Shown here: positions 8,167 through 16,734 of the stretch, in pieces
How the letters are laid out: each line of letters starts with the position of its first letter
How positions within the stretch are numbered: the stretch's first letter is position 1
DNA from: Chryseobacterium sp. LJ668
GTDB lineage: Bacteria; Bacteroidota; Bacteroidia; Flavobacteriales; Weeksellaceae
DNA length: 64,000 bases
Direction: 5' to 3'
NCBI RefSeq assembly: GCF_019613955.1
Contig: NZ_CP080443.1
Coordinates: forward strand, 62,001-126,000
Translations under genes and position numbers: made by a program
Notes under the pieces: generated by a model
The model's database searches: none
The model's input: only the letters and a program-made list of their open reading frames with translations
Told to the model about the DNA's origin: nothing

Positions 8167-8976
8167 ATGAACCAATCCCGAACTGGCGAATTCTACGGAC
8201 AAACTAACAAAACGATAAATCTGGAAGGAATTACCTTGACTGATACGGTTTATACCCACGACAGAGTAGACTGGCATTATCATGAAAATGCATATTTTAC
8301 GTTTATCCTTCAGGGAAATGTGATTGAGGGAAATAAAAAAGAAATTTACAGCTGCTCCGCCGGTGATTTGTTATTCCACAATTGGCAGGAACCGCACTAT
8401 AATATTAAACCTGAAGGTTTTACAAGAGGTTTTCATATTGAAATTGAGAAAAATTGGTTTGACGAATTAGATTTTAGCACCTCAAATTTACAAGGCAGCA
8501 TGAAAATTGTGAATCTCGATTTAAAATTTTTACTGCATCAAATTTTCAGAGAAACTAAAGCCGATGATCTTACAAGTCAACTTTCAATCCAATCTTTATT
8601 GTTAGAAATTTTGTCTGAAATGCTTCAGGAAGACAAAACTCAATCGCATAAAAATCCAGTATGGGTTTCTGAAATCAATCAAATCTTGAATGATCAATTT
8701 TCTGATCATTTGACTTTAAACTATTTAGCGAAAATAATAGACATTCATCCTGTACATTTGTCAAGAGATTTTTCAAAATACTTTAATTCCGGTTTGGGAG
8801 AATATATCAGAAAACTAAAAGTTCAAAAATCCCTGCAACTTATATCACAAAAAAAACAGGATTTGACAACAATAGCTTTTGATTGTGGCTTTTCAGATCA
8901 GAGTCATTTTACACGTTGCTTCAAAGAAATCAACGGAATCACACCTTCGCAATACAGAAAAATTCTTTTCGGTTAA
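8167..8976 (+). CDS. AraC-family transcriptional regulator
   Basis: Product of 269 residues with a cupin-like N-terminal sensor (VDWHYHENAYFTFILQGN with His-rich metal or ligand positions, then GDLLFHNWQEPHYN). The C-terminal double helix-turn-helix spans residues about 170-269, with LTLNYLAKIIDIHPVHLSRD and IAFDCGFSDQSHFTRCFKE, ending in the family signature GITPSQYRK. The next gene on the same strand, a serine hydrolase, starts 78 bases later and has its own -7 box, so it is the natural candidate target. The inducer is unknown. Confidence 0.9.
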   Translation: MNQSRTGEFYGQTNKTINLEGITLTDTVYTHDRVDWHYHENAYFTFILQGNVIEGNKKEIYSCSAGDLLFHNWQEPHYNIKPEGFTRGFHIEIEKNWFDELDFSTSNLQGSMKIVNLDLKFLLHQIFRETKADDLTSQLSIQSLLLEILSEMLQEDKTQSHKNPVWVSEINQILNDQFSDHLTLNYLAKIIDIHPVHLSRDFSKYFNSGLGEYIRKLKVQKSLQLISQKKQDLTTIAFDCGFSDQSHFTRCFKEINGITPSQYRKILFG

Positions 8977-9054
8977 TTTTTCCCTAGTGTTAATTTTGTT
9001 CTATTTTTAAATAGTCTTTTGGGTTTAGTTTTGCGGTAAATATTTGAATTAATT

Positions 9055-10722
9055 ATGAAAAGGATTTTGATCACAATTTTACTTACCCTATTTTGCATAA
9101 AAGGATTTTCGCAGAGCCAAGATTTAGTAAAAACTGATGGAATTACAAACAATTTGCATCGGTATAACATTGGAAAAGTGACCTTTATGAATGGTAACAT
9201 TCCTTTAGATCAGTACAAACAAGCTGATTTTCTTACATCGTTTCCGTTAACGTACAAGTCTGATCTGAACATCCGTGTTTTTATGGAAAATTCGATTGCG
9301 AATTATCTCCATCAGCTGGCTCCTGAGTTATCATCTGATGAATTGCTTGAAAAAGGAAATCTGCAATTTTCCTTTTTCGTTGATCATCAATTTATTTACA
9401 AAGATAATATCAGTCCCGGATGCTGGATTGGAAATGCCAATGAGTTAAAAAATACTTTGACGACATTCAGAATTCCCCTCACCAGCAGTAAAGGTGAGAA
9501 TCTTTGGGCGTTGCATCTGTGGGAAAGATTTCAATTAAACGGTGGTGAAAATGCCTTAAAAGAAGGAAAGCATCAACTTAAAATTGAAATTAGGCCCTAC
9601 TTTAAAATCGATGAAAAAACTGAAGCAAAAGTGGGCAAATTAATAGCAGAGGGACAAGTAGAGCTCGTTATAGAAACTCCTAAAGCGACGGCTAAACAGA
9701 TTGCTATACCAATGATTCAACATAATAGCGATTGGAAAATTTCAGATTTTAAACTTGACAAGAAAAAAATTGAAGCGCTAAACAAAGAAATTGTAACTTA
9801 TAACCTGAAGGAGATCACCAGTATAGTTGTAATCAACGATGGGAAGCTTTTGCTTGAAGAATATTTTAATGGTGCCGACAGAAATACTTTACACGATCCA
9901 CGTTCAGCAGGAAAATCATTTGTCTCAACATTAATGGGAATTGCCATTAAGGATGGTTATATTAAGGATGAAAATCAAACATTGAATCAATTTTACAATT
10001 TAAAAAACTTTGAAAATTATAATGTTAAAAAAGAACAGATCAAAATAAAAGATCTATTGACAATGAGTTCCTCTTTTGAGGGTTCAGATGCAAACAGTGA
10101 TTCTCCTGGTAATGAAGAAAATATGTACCCGACTGATAATTGGGTGAAGTTCACTCTGGATCTTCCAGTCGATGATGCGAAAAATAATGGTGGAAAATGG
10201 GACTATTTTACTGCGGGTACAATAATCTTAGGCGATATTCTTGATAAAAAAGTTCCTGGCGGACTGGAAAAATACGCAGATGAAAAACTGTTTAAACCCT
10301 TAAATATTAAAAATTACCAATGGCAATACACTCCGCAGAATGTAGCAAACACAGCCGGAAGCCTGCAGATGACATCGTTAGATTATGCAAAATATGCTGT
10401 ACTCTATAAAAATAACGGTATCTGGAATGGTAAACAAATCTTACCTCAGGATTGGGTGCAGAAAACATTTACACATCAGATTAAAATCCCAGAAAGAGAA
10501 AATGAATTTTACAGTTATTTGTTCTGGAATAAAACGGTAAACTACAAAGGTAAAAATTATGAAACCTATTATTGTGCAGGAAACGGAGGAAATGAATTCA
10601 TTATTTTTAAAGATCTTCCAATTGTCATTATTATTACTGCAAAGGCTTACAACAAACCTTACGGACACCCGCAGGCAGAAAAGATCGTGAGAGATTTTAT
10701 TTTACCAGCAATTTTGAAATAA
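9055..10722 (+). CDS. Exported serine hydrolase, beta-lactamase (class C/PBP-like) family
   Basis: Product of 555 residues with a signal peptide (MKRILITILLTLFCIKGFSQ). Residues about 20-235 form an all-beta N-terminal region I cannot name. The beta-lactamase-like hydrolase follows: catalytic SxxK in DPRSAGKSFVSTLMG, a tyrosine box in KWDYFTAGTIILGDIL, and a glycine-rich third box in YYCAGNGGNEFIIF. Such enzymes are esterases, peptidases or amidases in the periplasm. A TAGTTTTG box at 9026-9033 and the preceding AraC-type gene suggest local regulation. The substrate is unknown. Confidence 0.8.
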   Translation: MKRILITILLTLFCIKGFSQSQDLVKTDGITNNLHRYNIGKVTFMNGNIPLDQYKQADFLTSFPLTYKSDLNIRVFMENSIANYLHQLAPELSSDELLEKGNLQFSFFVDHQFIYKDNISPGCWIGNANELKNTLTTFRIPLTSSKGENLWALHLWERFQLNGGENALKEGKHQLKIEIRPYFKIDEKTEAKVGKLIAEGQVELVIETPKATAKQIAIPMIQHNSDWKISDFKLDKKKIEALNKEIVTYNLKEITSIVVINDGKLLLEEYFNGADRNTLHDPRSAGKSFVSTLMGIAIKDGYIKDENQTLNQFYNLKNFENYNVKKEQIKIKDLLTMSSSFEGSDANSDSPGNEENMYPTDNWVKFTLDLPVDDAKNNGGKWDYFTAGTIILGDILDKKVPGGLEKYADEKLFKPLNIKNYQWQYTPQNVANTAGSLQMTSLDYAKYAVLYKNNGIWNGKQILPQDWVQKTFTHQIKIPERENEFYSYLFWNKTVNYKGKNYETYYCAGNGGNEFIIFKDLPIVIIITAKAYNKPYGHPQAEKIVRDFILPAILK

Positions 10723-10740
10723 AAATCAATTTGAAAACAA

Positions 10741-10768
10741 AAAAAGAGAAACCTACGTTTCTCTTTTT
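10741..10768. terminator. Bidirectional intrinsic terminator
   Basis: Perfect 12-base stem AAAAAGAGAAAC / GTTTCTCTTTTT with a 4-base loop, between the converging serine hydrolase and gldG genes. Confidence 0.9.
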
Positions 10769-10775
10769 TTATGAT

Positions 10776-12443
10776 CTATCCAAATTTCTTTTTTCGCAGC
10801 CAGAAAAATAAACCACCCAGCAACCCTATAATTGCTAAAGGAAGCAGCAAATTCAGCCATTGCCAATTGCCTTTTTCATCGCTGATTCTATGGCGATCCA
10901 GGAGACGTTCTTCGATGTTTCGGTTTCTAAGCTCCATCAGATTACTGTCATCAAGGAGGTAATCCAGCGTATTTCTCAAGAACTGCTCATTGCCAAACTG
11001 CTCATCCGTCAAACGGTCTAGGCCAAGCGGCAAAGGCTCGCCTTTATGCGTTTTATTTCTGCCGACATCTCCGTCTGCGATGACAATCATTTTGTTTTCG
11101 GGACTTGTTGCTCTAAATCCGGGATACGATTGCCTTTCGATTCTTGATGCGTAAGCTGACGAGAATTTTCCTTCCAGCGCGACAGCAAAAATCTTGGGTG
11201 TGCTTGGCTTTTCCATTTGTCCGAGACTATCTACGCTGGCAATTTCACTTAATTCAACATAATTCGGAACCTGCTTCAGCAATGTTCTTTCGCTTGATTC
11301 AAAAAGAACATTAGTTTTAAATTTCTTTCCACCCAAAGTATCGATAGAAGTCGGGAATTCCAATTTCACAGGATTAATATTTTTGGTAATCGGATTGTTG
11401 TTTTCAGCAATTCCCAACGGAAAATACGGCCATGGAAGACTCGTGTATTGCGGGTTTCCTCCTACCTCACCGGTAACCAGTTTCAACAAAGCGAATTTCT
11501 TAACATCTTTTACCAAAGCCGGATTAATTCTCAACCCATAATTAAAAAAGAAATCAGTCATATTGATGTCAACCGGGAACGGCATTACTTTTTTAGATCG
11601 TGTCAGTGTATCCATTTCAGCATTCACGGCGTCGATCATCCAAAGGGTTTTTCCGCCGTTCATGATGTATTGATCCAAAATTACTTTTTCACCGTCTGTA
11701 AATGCTTTTCTTGGCTTTGCAATCACTAAAGCGCTCATCTGCTTTAATAAAGGTAAGTCGGCGAGAGTCAGCTCCACATTATTTTTTGGAATGACTGGAC
11801 CTGCATCATAACTTTCTAGAGCCAGATTCATAAAACCCTGGAATTCTTCAGGTCGCAATTCGTCCTGATTGACTAATATGCCAACCTTTTTTCTCTGATT
11901 GATTGAAACTGCTTTAATATTTGAAACTAAATTGTATTCTAAATTTTCTATTGACTTTCTAAGTTGTTCGTCTGCATTAATGTTTGCCTGCTGAACAACC
12001 AACGGAATGGATGCTCCATTTTGACCTTGTTTTACCACAGCATACGGAAACAAGGTGATCTGCGAAACCTTTCCGTCTTTGATGTCAGGAAGAATAGACG
12101 GCTGCATTCCCATTGCCATCAGAGTGTCCTGCGACATTTTTGTTTTGATAGGATCGATAAATTTAAAATCTATTTTAGGATTGATCTTCCTGAATTCTTC
12201 GAGCATAAATTTTGTCTCGTTCTGCAGTTGTTTAAAACTCGCCGGGAAGTCTCCTTCAAGATAAACATCCACCGTTACAGGTTTTTTAATCGATTCTAAA
12301 ACTTTGATTGTACTCTCAGAAAGTGTATACCTTTTTTCCTTGGTTAAATCCAGCCGTATCCCTGAAAACATCAAGATGATGCTAAAAGGTAAAACTATAA
12401 ACAGTAAAATTCCGAATGGAGATTTTAGAGATATCTTCTTCAT
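10776..12443 (-). CDS. gldG: Gliding motility ABC transporter substrate-binding component GldG
   Basis: Product of 555 residues with an N-terminal membrane anchor (GILLFIVLPFSIILMFSG), then the GldG/ABC-type_uncharacterised domain (RLDLTKEKRYTLSESTIKVL, VTVDVYLEGDFP), a central domain of about 400 residues, and a C-terminal helix (LLLPLAIIGLLGGLFFWLRKKK). Length and layout match flavobacterial GldG. With GldF it forms the membrane part of an ABC transporter needed for gliding in some Flavobacteriia; the ATPase GldA is usually encoded elsewhere and is not in this window. gldF ends 4 bases before this start, so they form an operon. Confidence 0.92.
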   Translation of the reverse strand: MKKISLKSPFGILLFIVLPFSIILMFSGIRLDLTKEKRYTLSESTIKVLESIKKPVTVDVYLEGDFPASFKQLQNETKFMLEEFRKINPKIDFKFIDPIKTKMSQDTLMAMGMQPSILPDIKDGKVSQITLFPYAVVKQGQNGASIPLVVQQANINADEQLRKSIENLEYNLVSNIKAVSINQRKKVGILVNQDELRPEEFQGFMNLALESYDAGPVIPKNNVELTLADLPLLKQMSALVIAKPRKAFTDGEKVILDQYIMNGGKTLWMIDAVNAEMDTLTRSKKVMPFPVDINMTDFFFNYGLRINPALVKDVKKFALLKLVTGEVGGNPQYTSLPWPYFPLGIAENNNPITKNINPVKLEFPTSIDTLGGKKFKTNVLFESSERTLLKQVPNYVELSEIASVDSLGQMEKPSTPKIFAVALEGKFSSAYASRIERQSYPGFRATSPENKMIVIADGDVGRNKTHKGEPLPLGLDRLTDEQFGNEQFLRNTLDYLLDDSNLMELRNRNIEERLLDRHRISDEKGNWQWLNLLLPLAIIGLLGGLFFWLRKKKFG

Positions 12444-12447
12444 GTTT

Positions 12448-13176
12448 TTACTTCTTTTTATTGATAAAATGGTTGGACAATGCTAAGGTAAGACCGATTA
12501 CAAATACAAAATAAGCGACATCTTTAAAATCAATCAGGCCTCTGGTGAAACCTAAAAAGTGCTGATAAAAACCGATATTCTGAAGAATAAAATCTGCGCC
12601 ACCCAATAATTTATAACTTGCAAGCTGCTCAATCCCGAAATACATTATGAAACACATAAAAACTCCCAGCAAATAAGCCATGATTTGGTTTTGTGAGAGT
12701 GATGAAGCTAAAATTCCTACTCCGGAAAAAGCTGCAATCAGAATAATTAATCCAAAATAGCTTCCGAACGTCATTCCCAAATCAATATTTCCTTCGGGGA
12801 CGCCTAATACGTAAACCGTATACAAATAGATCAATGAAGGAATTAAACATAAAATACCAACCACCCAAACTGAAAGAAATTTCCCGAAGACAAGCTCTGA
12901 AACTTTCAGCGGCTGAGAAAACAGCCAATTCAGTGTTCCGGTCTGCTGCTCTTCAGCAAATGTTTTCATAGACAATGCCGGAATGATGAACATCAACAGC
13001 CAAGGTACCAAAACGAAATAGCTTTGTAATGAAGCCAGCCCTATGTCGAAAATATTAGAATCATTTTCGAAAAAAAACAAAAACAAAGTCGTTATCAGAC
13101 TGAAAGCTGCAATGATGACCCATGCACTCCAGTTTCCGAAATAACTCCAAAGCTCTTTTTTAAAAATTGCAAACAT
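12448..13176 (-). CDS. gldF: Gliding motility ABC transporter permease GldF
   Basis: Product of 242 residues with about six hydrophobic helices (WVIIAAFSLITTLFLFFF, YFVLVPWLLMFIIPALSM, FGLIILIAAFSGVGILASSL and others). KTFAEEQQTGTLNWLFSQPL is the typical conserved loop of ABC-2 type permeases. It is the first gene of the gldF-gldG pair. Upstream (13182-13213) lies a short repeated AT-rich stretch rather than a recognisable promoter. Confidence 0.92.
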   Translation of the reverse strand: MFAIFKKELWSYFGNWSAWVIIAAFSLITTLFLFFFENDSNIFDIGLASLQSYFVLVPWLLMFIIPALSMKTFAEEQQTGTLNWLFSQPLKVSELVFGKFLSVWVVGILCLIPSLIYLYTVYVLGVPEGNIDLGMTFGSYFGLIILIAAFSGVGILASSLSQNQIMAYLLGVFMCFIMYFGIEQLASYKLLGGADFILQNIGFYQHFLGFTRGLIDFKDVAYFVFVIGLTLALSNHFINKKK

Positions 13177-13181
13177 GTTTG

Positions 13182-13213
13182 TTAGTTATGAGTTATAGGC
13201 TATTAGTTATGAG
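13182..13213 (+). repeat. Short direct repeat upstream of gldF
   Basis: TTAGTTATGAG occurs at 13182-13192 and 13203-13213 in a low-complexity intergenic stretch. No gene or palindrome is associated with it. Confidence 0.5.
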
Positions 13214-13258
13214 CAATGACTGAACTTATTATTCATCACTCTAAACTTATAACTTTAT

Positions 13259-13807
13259 TTATTTTTTCTTATTCTTATTCACCAGTTTCACTGTCATCAT
13301 TATTAAAAATACCAAAACGAAAAATCCTGTAATTAATTGCCACCAATATTCTATTACAGAAGATTTTAAAATTACCGTAAAAACAACGAGAAATAAAATG
13401 AATGTCGCAATTTCATTGGCCTGTCTCAGCTTTAAATTGGCGGTTTCTAAGGTGTTTCCATTGAGTTTGGTCAATTCCTTTACTTTTTTCCAGCACCAGT
13501 AGTGATATATGGCTAATCCTATTAGAAAAGTTAGTTTCAGATGAAACCATGGTGTTTTCATCAATCCTGTATTCAGAAAAATTAAAATCAGCCCGCAAAC
13601 TGCCATGATAATTCCGGCCGGAACCGTAATGATGTTCCATAATCTACGAGCCATAAAGGTGTATTGCTCTCTCAGAATTTTCTTTTTTTCTTCTTCAAAA
13701 GCATCGGTATCTTTATAGTACACAAAAATTCTGACGAGATAGAAGATTCCCGCAAAATAACTGACCATAAAGATAATATGCAACGCTTTGATGATGGTGT
13801 ATAGCAT
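13259..13807 (-). CDS. CopD/HemJ-like membrane protein (possible protoporphyrinogen oxidase)
   Basis: Product of 182 residues, mostly hydrophobic, with four or five transmembrane helices. KALHIIFMVSYFAGIFYLVR near the start, REQYTFMARRLW, and WFHLKLTFLIGLAIYHYWCW match the HemJ/UPF0093 pattern, in which the first-helix His and the Lys after W-x-H are important. HemJ oxidises protoporphyrinogen IX in heme synthesis. Annotation pipelines often name such proteins CopD family. Heme synthesis is the better guess here, but there are no heme genes beside it. A TATATTTG box lies at 13824-13831. Confidence 0.7.
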   Translation of the reverse strand: MLYTIIKALHIIFMVSYFAGIFYLVRIFVYYKDTDAFEEEKKKILREQYTFMARRLWNIITVPAGIIMAVCGLILIFLNTGLMKTPWFHLKLTFLIGLAIYHYWCWKKVKELTKLNGNTLETANLKLRQANEIATFILFLVVFTVILKSSVIEYWWQLITGFFVLVFLIMMTVKLVNKNKKK

Positions 13808-13900
13808 TGTGAAAATTTGTGTGCAAATATAACGATTTTGTGGCTGTTTTTTTTAATTAAAACTCTCGAGAAAATGTGAAATAAAGTTTATTTTAAATAT

Positions 13901-14428
13901 TTATTGAACAACTGTAATAATAGATTCATCAGGTTTTAAAATGATTCTTTTTGCACCCAGTTCAGTGTAGTATTTCTCCATTTTGTTGAGGTGGTCATCA
14001 CTGGTTTCTTTGCCTTTAAGTTGCAAACTGTAATCACTCCAGATTCTGATGTAGAAAAGATCTTTTACCAAAACTCTATAATTGGATTGCTCAAAGTTTT
14101 GCTTGAGGTAATTTTGAAGATCACTTTTTGTTTTGAATTCATAAATATAAACACCACCATCATGAAGATCGTCTTTCGGATTGTTATAAACGAAAGCATA
14201 TAAATTTTTTATTTTAGATGCCTGACCTTCATTTGCAATTTTCGAAATGATATCAGGATTATTCGTTATAAAAGGATTTTGAGTAATCCCGACATCTTTC
14301 ATTTCCTGATTTACTTTCACAGGCTTCATTCCCTGCAGCTCAACGTTTTTTAGATCCAAATCCAGGATGTTTTGTGAAAACAGAATTTGGAAACTTACAA
14401 AAGCAATGAGAAGCAGTAATTTTTTCAT
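13901..14428 (-). CDS. Exported protein of unknown function
   Basis: Product of 175 residues with a signal peptide (MKKLLLLIAFVSFQILFSQ). The mature part is soluble and charged, with no motif I recognise; FVYNNPKDDLHDGGVYIYEF and YTELGAKRIILKPDES are its most ordered-looking parts. It lies 27 bases after the start region of kbl on the same strand, so they could share a transcript. Confidence 0.6.
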   Translation of the reverse strand: MKKLLLLIAFVSFQILFSQNILDLDLKNVELQGMKPVKVNQEMKDVGITQNPFITNNPDIISKIANEGQASKIKNLYAFVYNNPKDDLHDGGVYIYEFKTKSDLQNYLKQNFEQSNYRVLVKDLFYIRIWSDYSLQLKGKETSDDHLNKMEKYYTELGAKRIILKPDESIITVVQ

Positions 14429-14455
14429 GAAGCAAATATTAAATCATTTATTTTT

Positions 14456-15652
14456 TTAAGAAATTACATTTAATTCTTTTCCTACTTTTTCAAAAGCAAC
14501 AATGGCTTTATCCAAATGTGCTCTCGTATGGGCGGCAGAAAGCTGAACTCTTATTCTCGCTTTGCCTTTCGGAACTACAGGATAAAAGAATCCGATCACA
14601 TAAATTCCCTCATCCATTAGCTTTTCAGCCATTTTCTGAGCAAGCGGCGCATCGTACAGCATTACCGGAACAATGGCTGCATCTCCATCAGGAATATCAA
14701 ATCCTTTAGATTTCATTTCGGCTCTGAAATATTCTGCATTTTCCATCACTTGATCTCTCAGCGAGGTATCATCAGAAATCATATCTAAAACCTTCAAAGC
14801 TGCACCTACAATTCCGGGAGCCAATGAATTGGAGAATAAATACGGACGAGAACGCTGTCTCAGCATATCAATGATTTCTTTTTTACCGGAAGTAAATCCG
14901 CCCAAAGCACCGCCTAAAGCTTTCCCTAAAGTGGAAGTGATGATATCTACTCTTCCCATTACTTCGTTGGCTTCGTGAGTTCCACGACCAGTTTTTCCTA
15001 TAAAACCTGTTGCATGAGAATCGTCAACCATTACCAAAGCATTGTATTTGTCTGCCAAATCGCACACACCTTTTAAGTCGGCAACAATTCCATCCATAGA
15101 GAACACACCGTCTGTAACAATAATTTTGAAACGGTGATTTTTTTCAGAAGCCGCAATTAACTGCGCCTCCAGGTCTGCCATATTGTTATTTTTGTAACGA
15201 TATCTTGCAGCTTTACATAAACGAACCCCGTCAATAATCGAAGCATGATTCAGTTCATCTGAAATAATAGCATCTTCTTCCGTAAACAAAGGTTCAAAAA
15301 CACCTCCGTTCGCATCAAAACAGGCGGCATATAAAATAGTGTCTTCAAGGCCTAAAAATTCAGCGATTTTTTGTTCCAACTGCTTGTGAATATCCTGAGT
15401 TCCACAGATAAAACGAACAGATGACATTCCGTAACCATGAGACTCGATCATATCCTGAGAAGCTTTCATCACTTCCGGATGATTGGATAATCCCAGATAA
15501 TTATTGGCACAGAAATTTAATAATTTCTTTCCGTTGGCTTCAATTTCAGCACTTTGCTGAGAAGTGATGATTCTTTCTTTTTTAAAAAGCCCGTCGTTTT
15601 CGATATTTTTCAGTTCGTTCTGTAAATTTTCAAGATATTTTTCAGAGATCAT
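14456..15652 (-). CDS. kbl: Glycine C-acetyltransferase (2-amino-3-ketobutyrate CoA ligase)
   Basis: Product of 398 residues, the usual length of Kbl and related alpha-oxoamine synthases. PLP-binding features are Asp210-Asp-Ser-His213 ([16 protein letters not shown]) and the Schiff-base lysine Lys244 in [19 protein letters not shown] and [10 protein letters not shown] are characteristic of the family. It splits 2-amino-3-ketobutyrate with CoA into glycine and acetyl-CoA, in threonine breakdown. Threonine dehydrogenase is not adjacent. The related KBL/serine palmitoyltransferase group is an alternative, but the match to Kbl is close. Confidence 0.92.
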   Translation of the reverse strand: MISEKYLENLQNELKNIENDGLFKKERIITSQQSAEIEANGKKLLNFCANNYLGLSNHPEVMKASQDMIESHGYGMSSVRFICGTQDIHKQLEQKIAEFLGLEDTILYAACFDANGGVFEPLFTEEDAIISDELNHASIIDGVRLCKAARYRYKNNNMADLEAQLIAASEKNHRFKIIVTDGVFSMDGIVADLKGVCDLADKYNALVMVDDSHATGFIGKTGRGTHEANEVMGRVDIITSTLGKALGGALGGFTSGKKEIIDMLRQRSRPYLFSNSLAPGIVGAALKVLDMISDDTSLRDQVMENAEYFRAEMKSKGFDIPDGDAAIVPVMLYDAPLAQKMAEKLMDEGIYVIGFFYPVVPKGKARIRVQLSAAHTRAHLDKAIVAFEKVGKELNVIS

Positions 15653-15806
15653 TTTAATTAATTTTAGATGCGCTAATTTAATAAAAAGGCTTTAAATATT
15701 CGATTTTATAATTGTTTAATCCCAAATTTGATCACAAGTTTTTAATTTTTACAAATAGTCTACAAAATTAGTAGGATAATAATTATATTTGACAAAAATT
15801 TGAAAC

Positions 15807-16718
15807 ATGAAACTGACACCGGTACCAAAAATTACAAATATAAATTCTGATGATTTTTTAAATAACTATATGAAACCCTGTAAGCCGGTAATATTAGAGG
15901 ATTTCGCAGACCCGAACAGTCCTGCTTTTACAAAATGGAATTACGACTATTTTAAAGAAATAGCAGGAGATATCCTGGTAAATGTTTATGGTAATGAAAC
16001 ACAATCTCATGACAAAGTTGCCAGTGAGCCTATTGCAAAGACGGCATTTTCTGATTATCTTGATTTGATCGCTTCAAAATCAACTGACCACCGTCTTTTT
16101 CTATTTAATCTTTTGAATATAAAACCTGAATTAAAAAATGATATTCAATACAAAGATATTACCAAGGGAAAAATTTTAAAATGGCTTCCTTTTGTATTTT
16201 TCGGAGGAGAGGGTTCTGTTACAAGAAATCACGTTGATATAGATATGTCCCATGTTTTTATGATTCAGTTTCAGGGGATTAAAAAAATATGGCTTTTTCC
16301 TTGGGAACAATCTGATCTTTTGTATAAACTGCCCTATAATTTTCATAGCGTGGTCAATCTAAAAGAAGCAGATTATGAAAAATATCCCGGAACTGAATAT
16401 CTCAATGGTTATGAAGTCATTATAAAACCTGGGGAAACGCTTTACATTCCTTCCGGATGGTGGCATTATATACAATACGAAACACAGGGATACTCTGTGT
16501 CTGTACGCGCTTTACCATCAAGTGCGCTGCAAAAATGGAGAGGTTTTAAAAACTTATTTATTACCCGACATTTTGACAACGCAATGAGAATAATTTTTAA
16601 AGAAAAATGGTTTCACTACAAGATAAAAACGGCCCACGAAAGAGCTGAAAAAGCAATTAACGAGATACATAACCATGGTTTCTGTGAAGATGAAAATGTA
16701 GATTATTTTATTTTTTAA
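15807..16718 (+). CDS. Cupin-like JmjC-type oxygenase domain protein
   Basis: Product of 303 residues. The metal-binding triad of Fe(II)/2-oxoglutarate JmjC hydroxylases is visible: His142-x-Asp144 (RNHVDIDMSH) and His220 in TLYIPSGWWHYIQ. GIKKIWLFPWEQSDLLY, the typical strand after the HxD motif, is also present. Bacterial members hydroxylate proteins or small molecules; the target is unknown. A TATATTTG -7 box lies 16 bases upstream of the start codon (15784-15791). It converges on the M1 peptidase gene with only 16 bases between stops. Confidence 0.8.
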   Translation: MKLTPVPKITNINSDDFLNNYMKPCKPVILEDFADPNSPAFTKWNYDYFKEIAGDILVNVYGNETQSHDKVASEPIAKTAFSDYLDLIASKSTDHRLFLFNLLNIKPELKNDIQYKDITKGKILKWLPFVFFGGEGSVTRNHVDIDMSHVFMIQFQGIKKIWLFPWEQSDLLYKLPYNFHSVVNLKEADYEKYPGTEYLNGYEVIIKPGETLYIPSGWWHYIQYETQGYSVSVRALPSSALQKWRGFKNLFITRHFDNAMRIIFKEKWFHYKIKTAHERAEKAINEIHNHGFCEDENVDYFIF

Positions 16719-16734
16719 AGAATAGTGCAGTGAA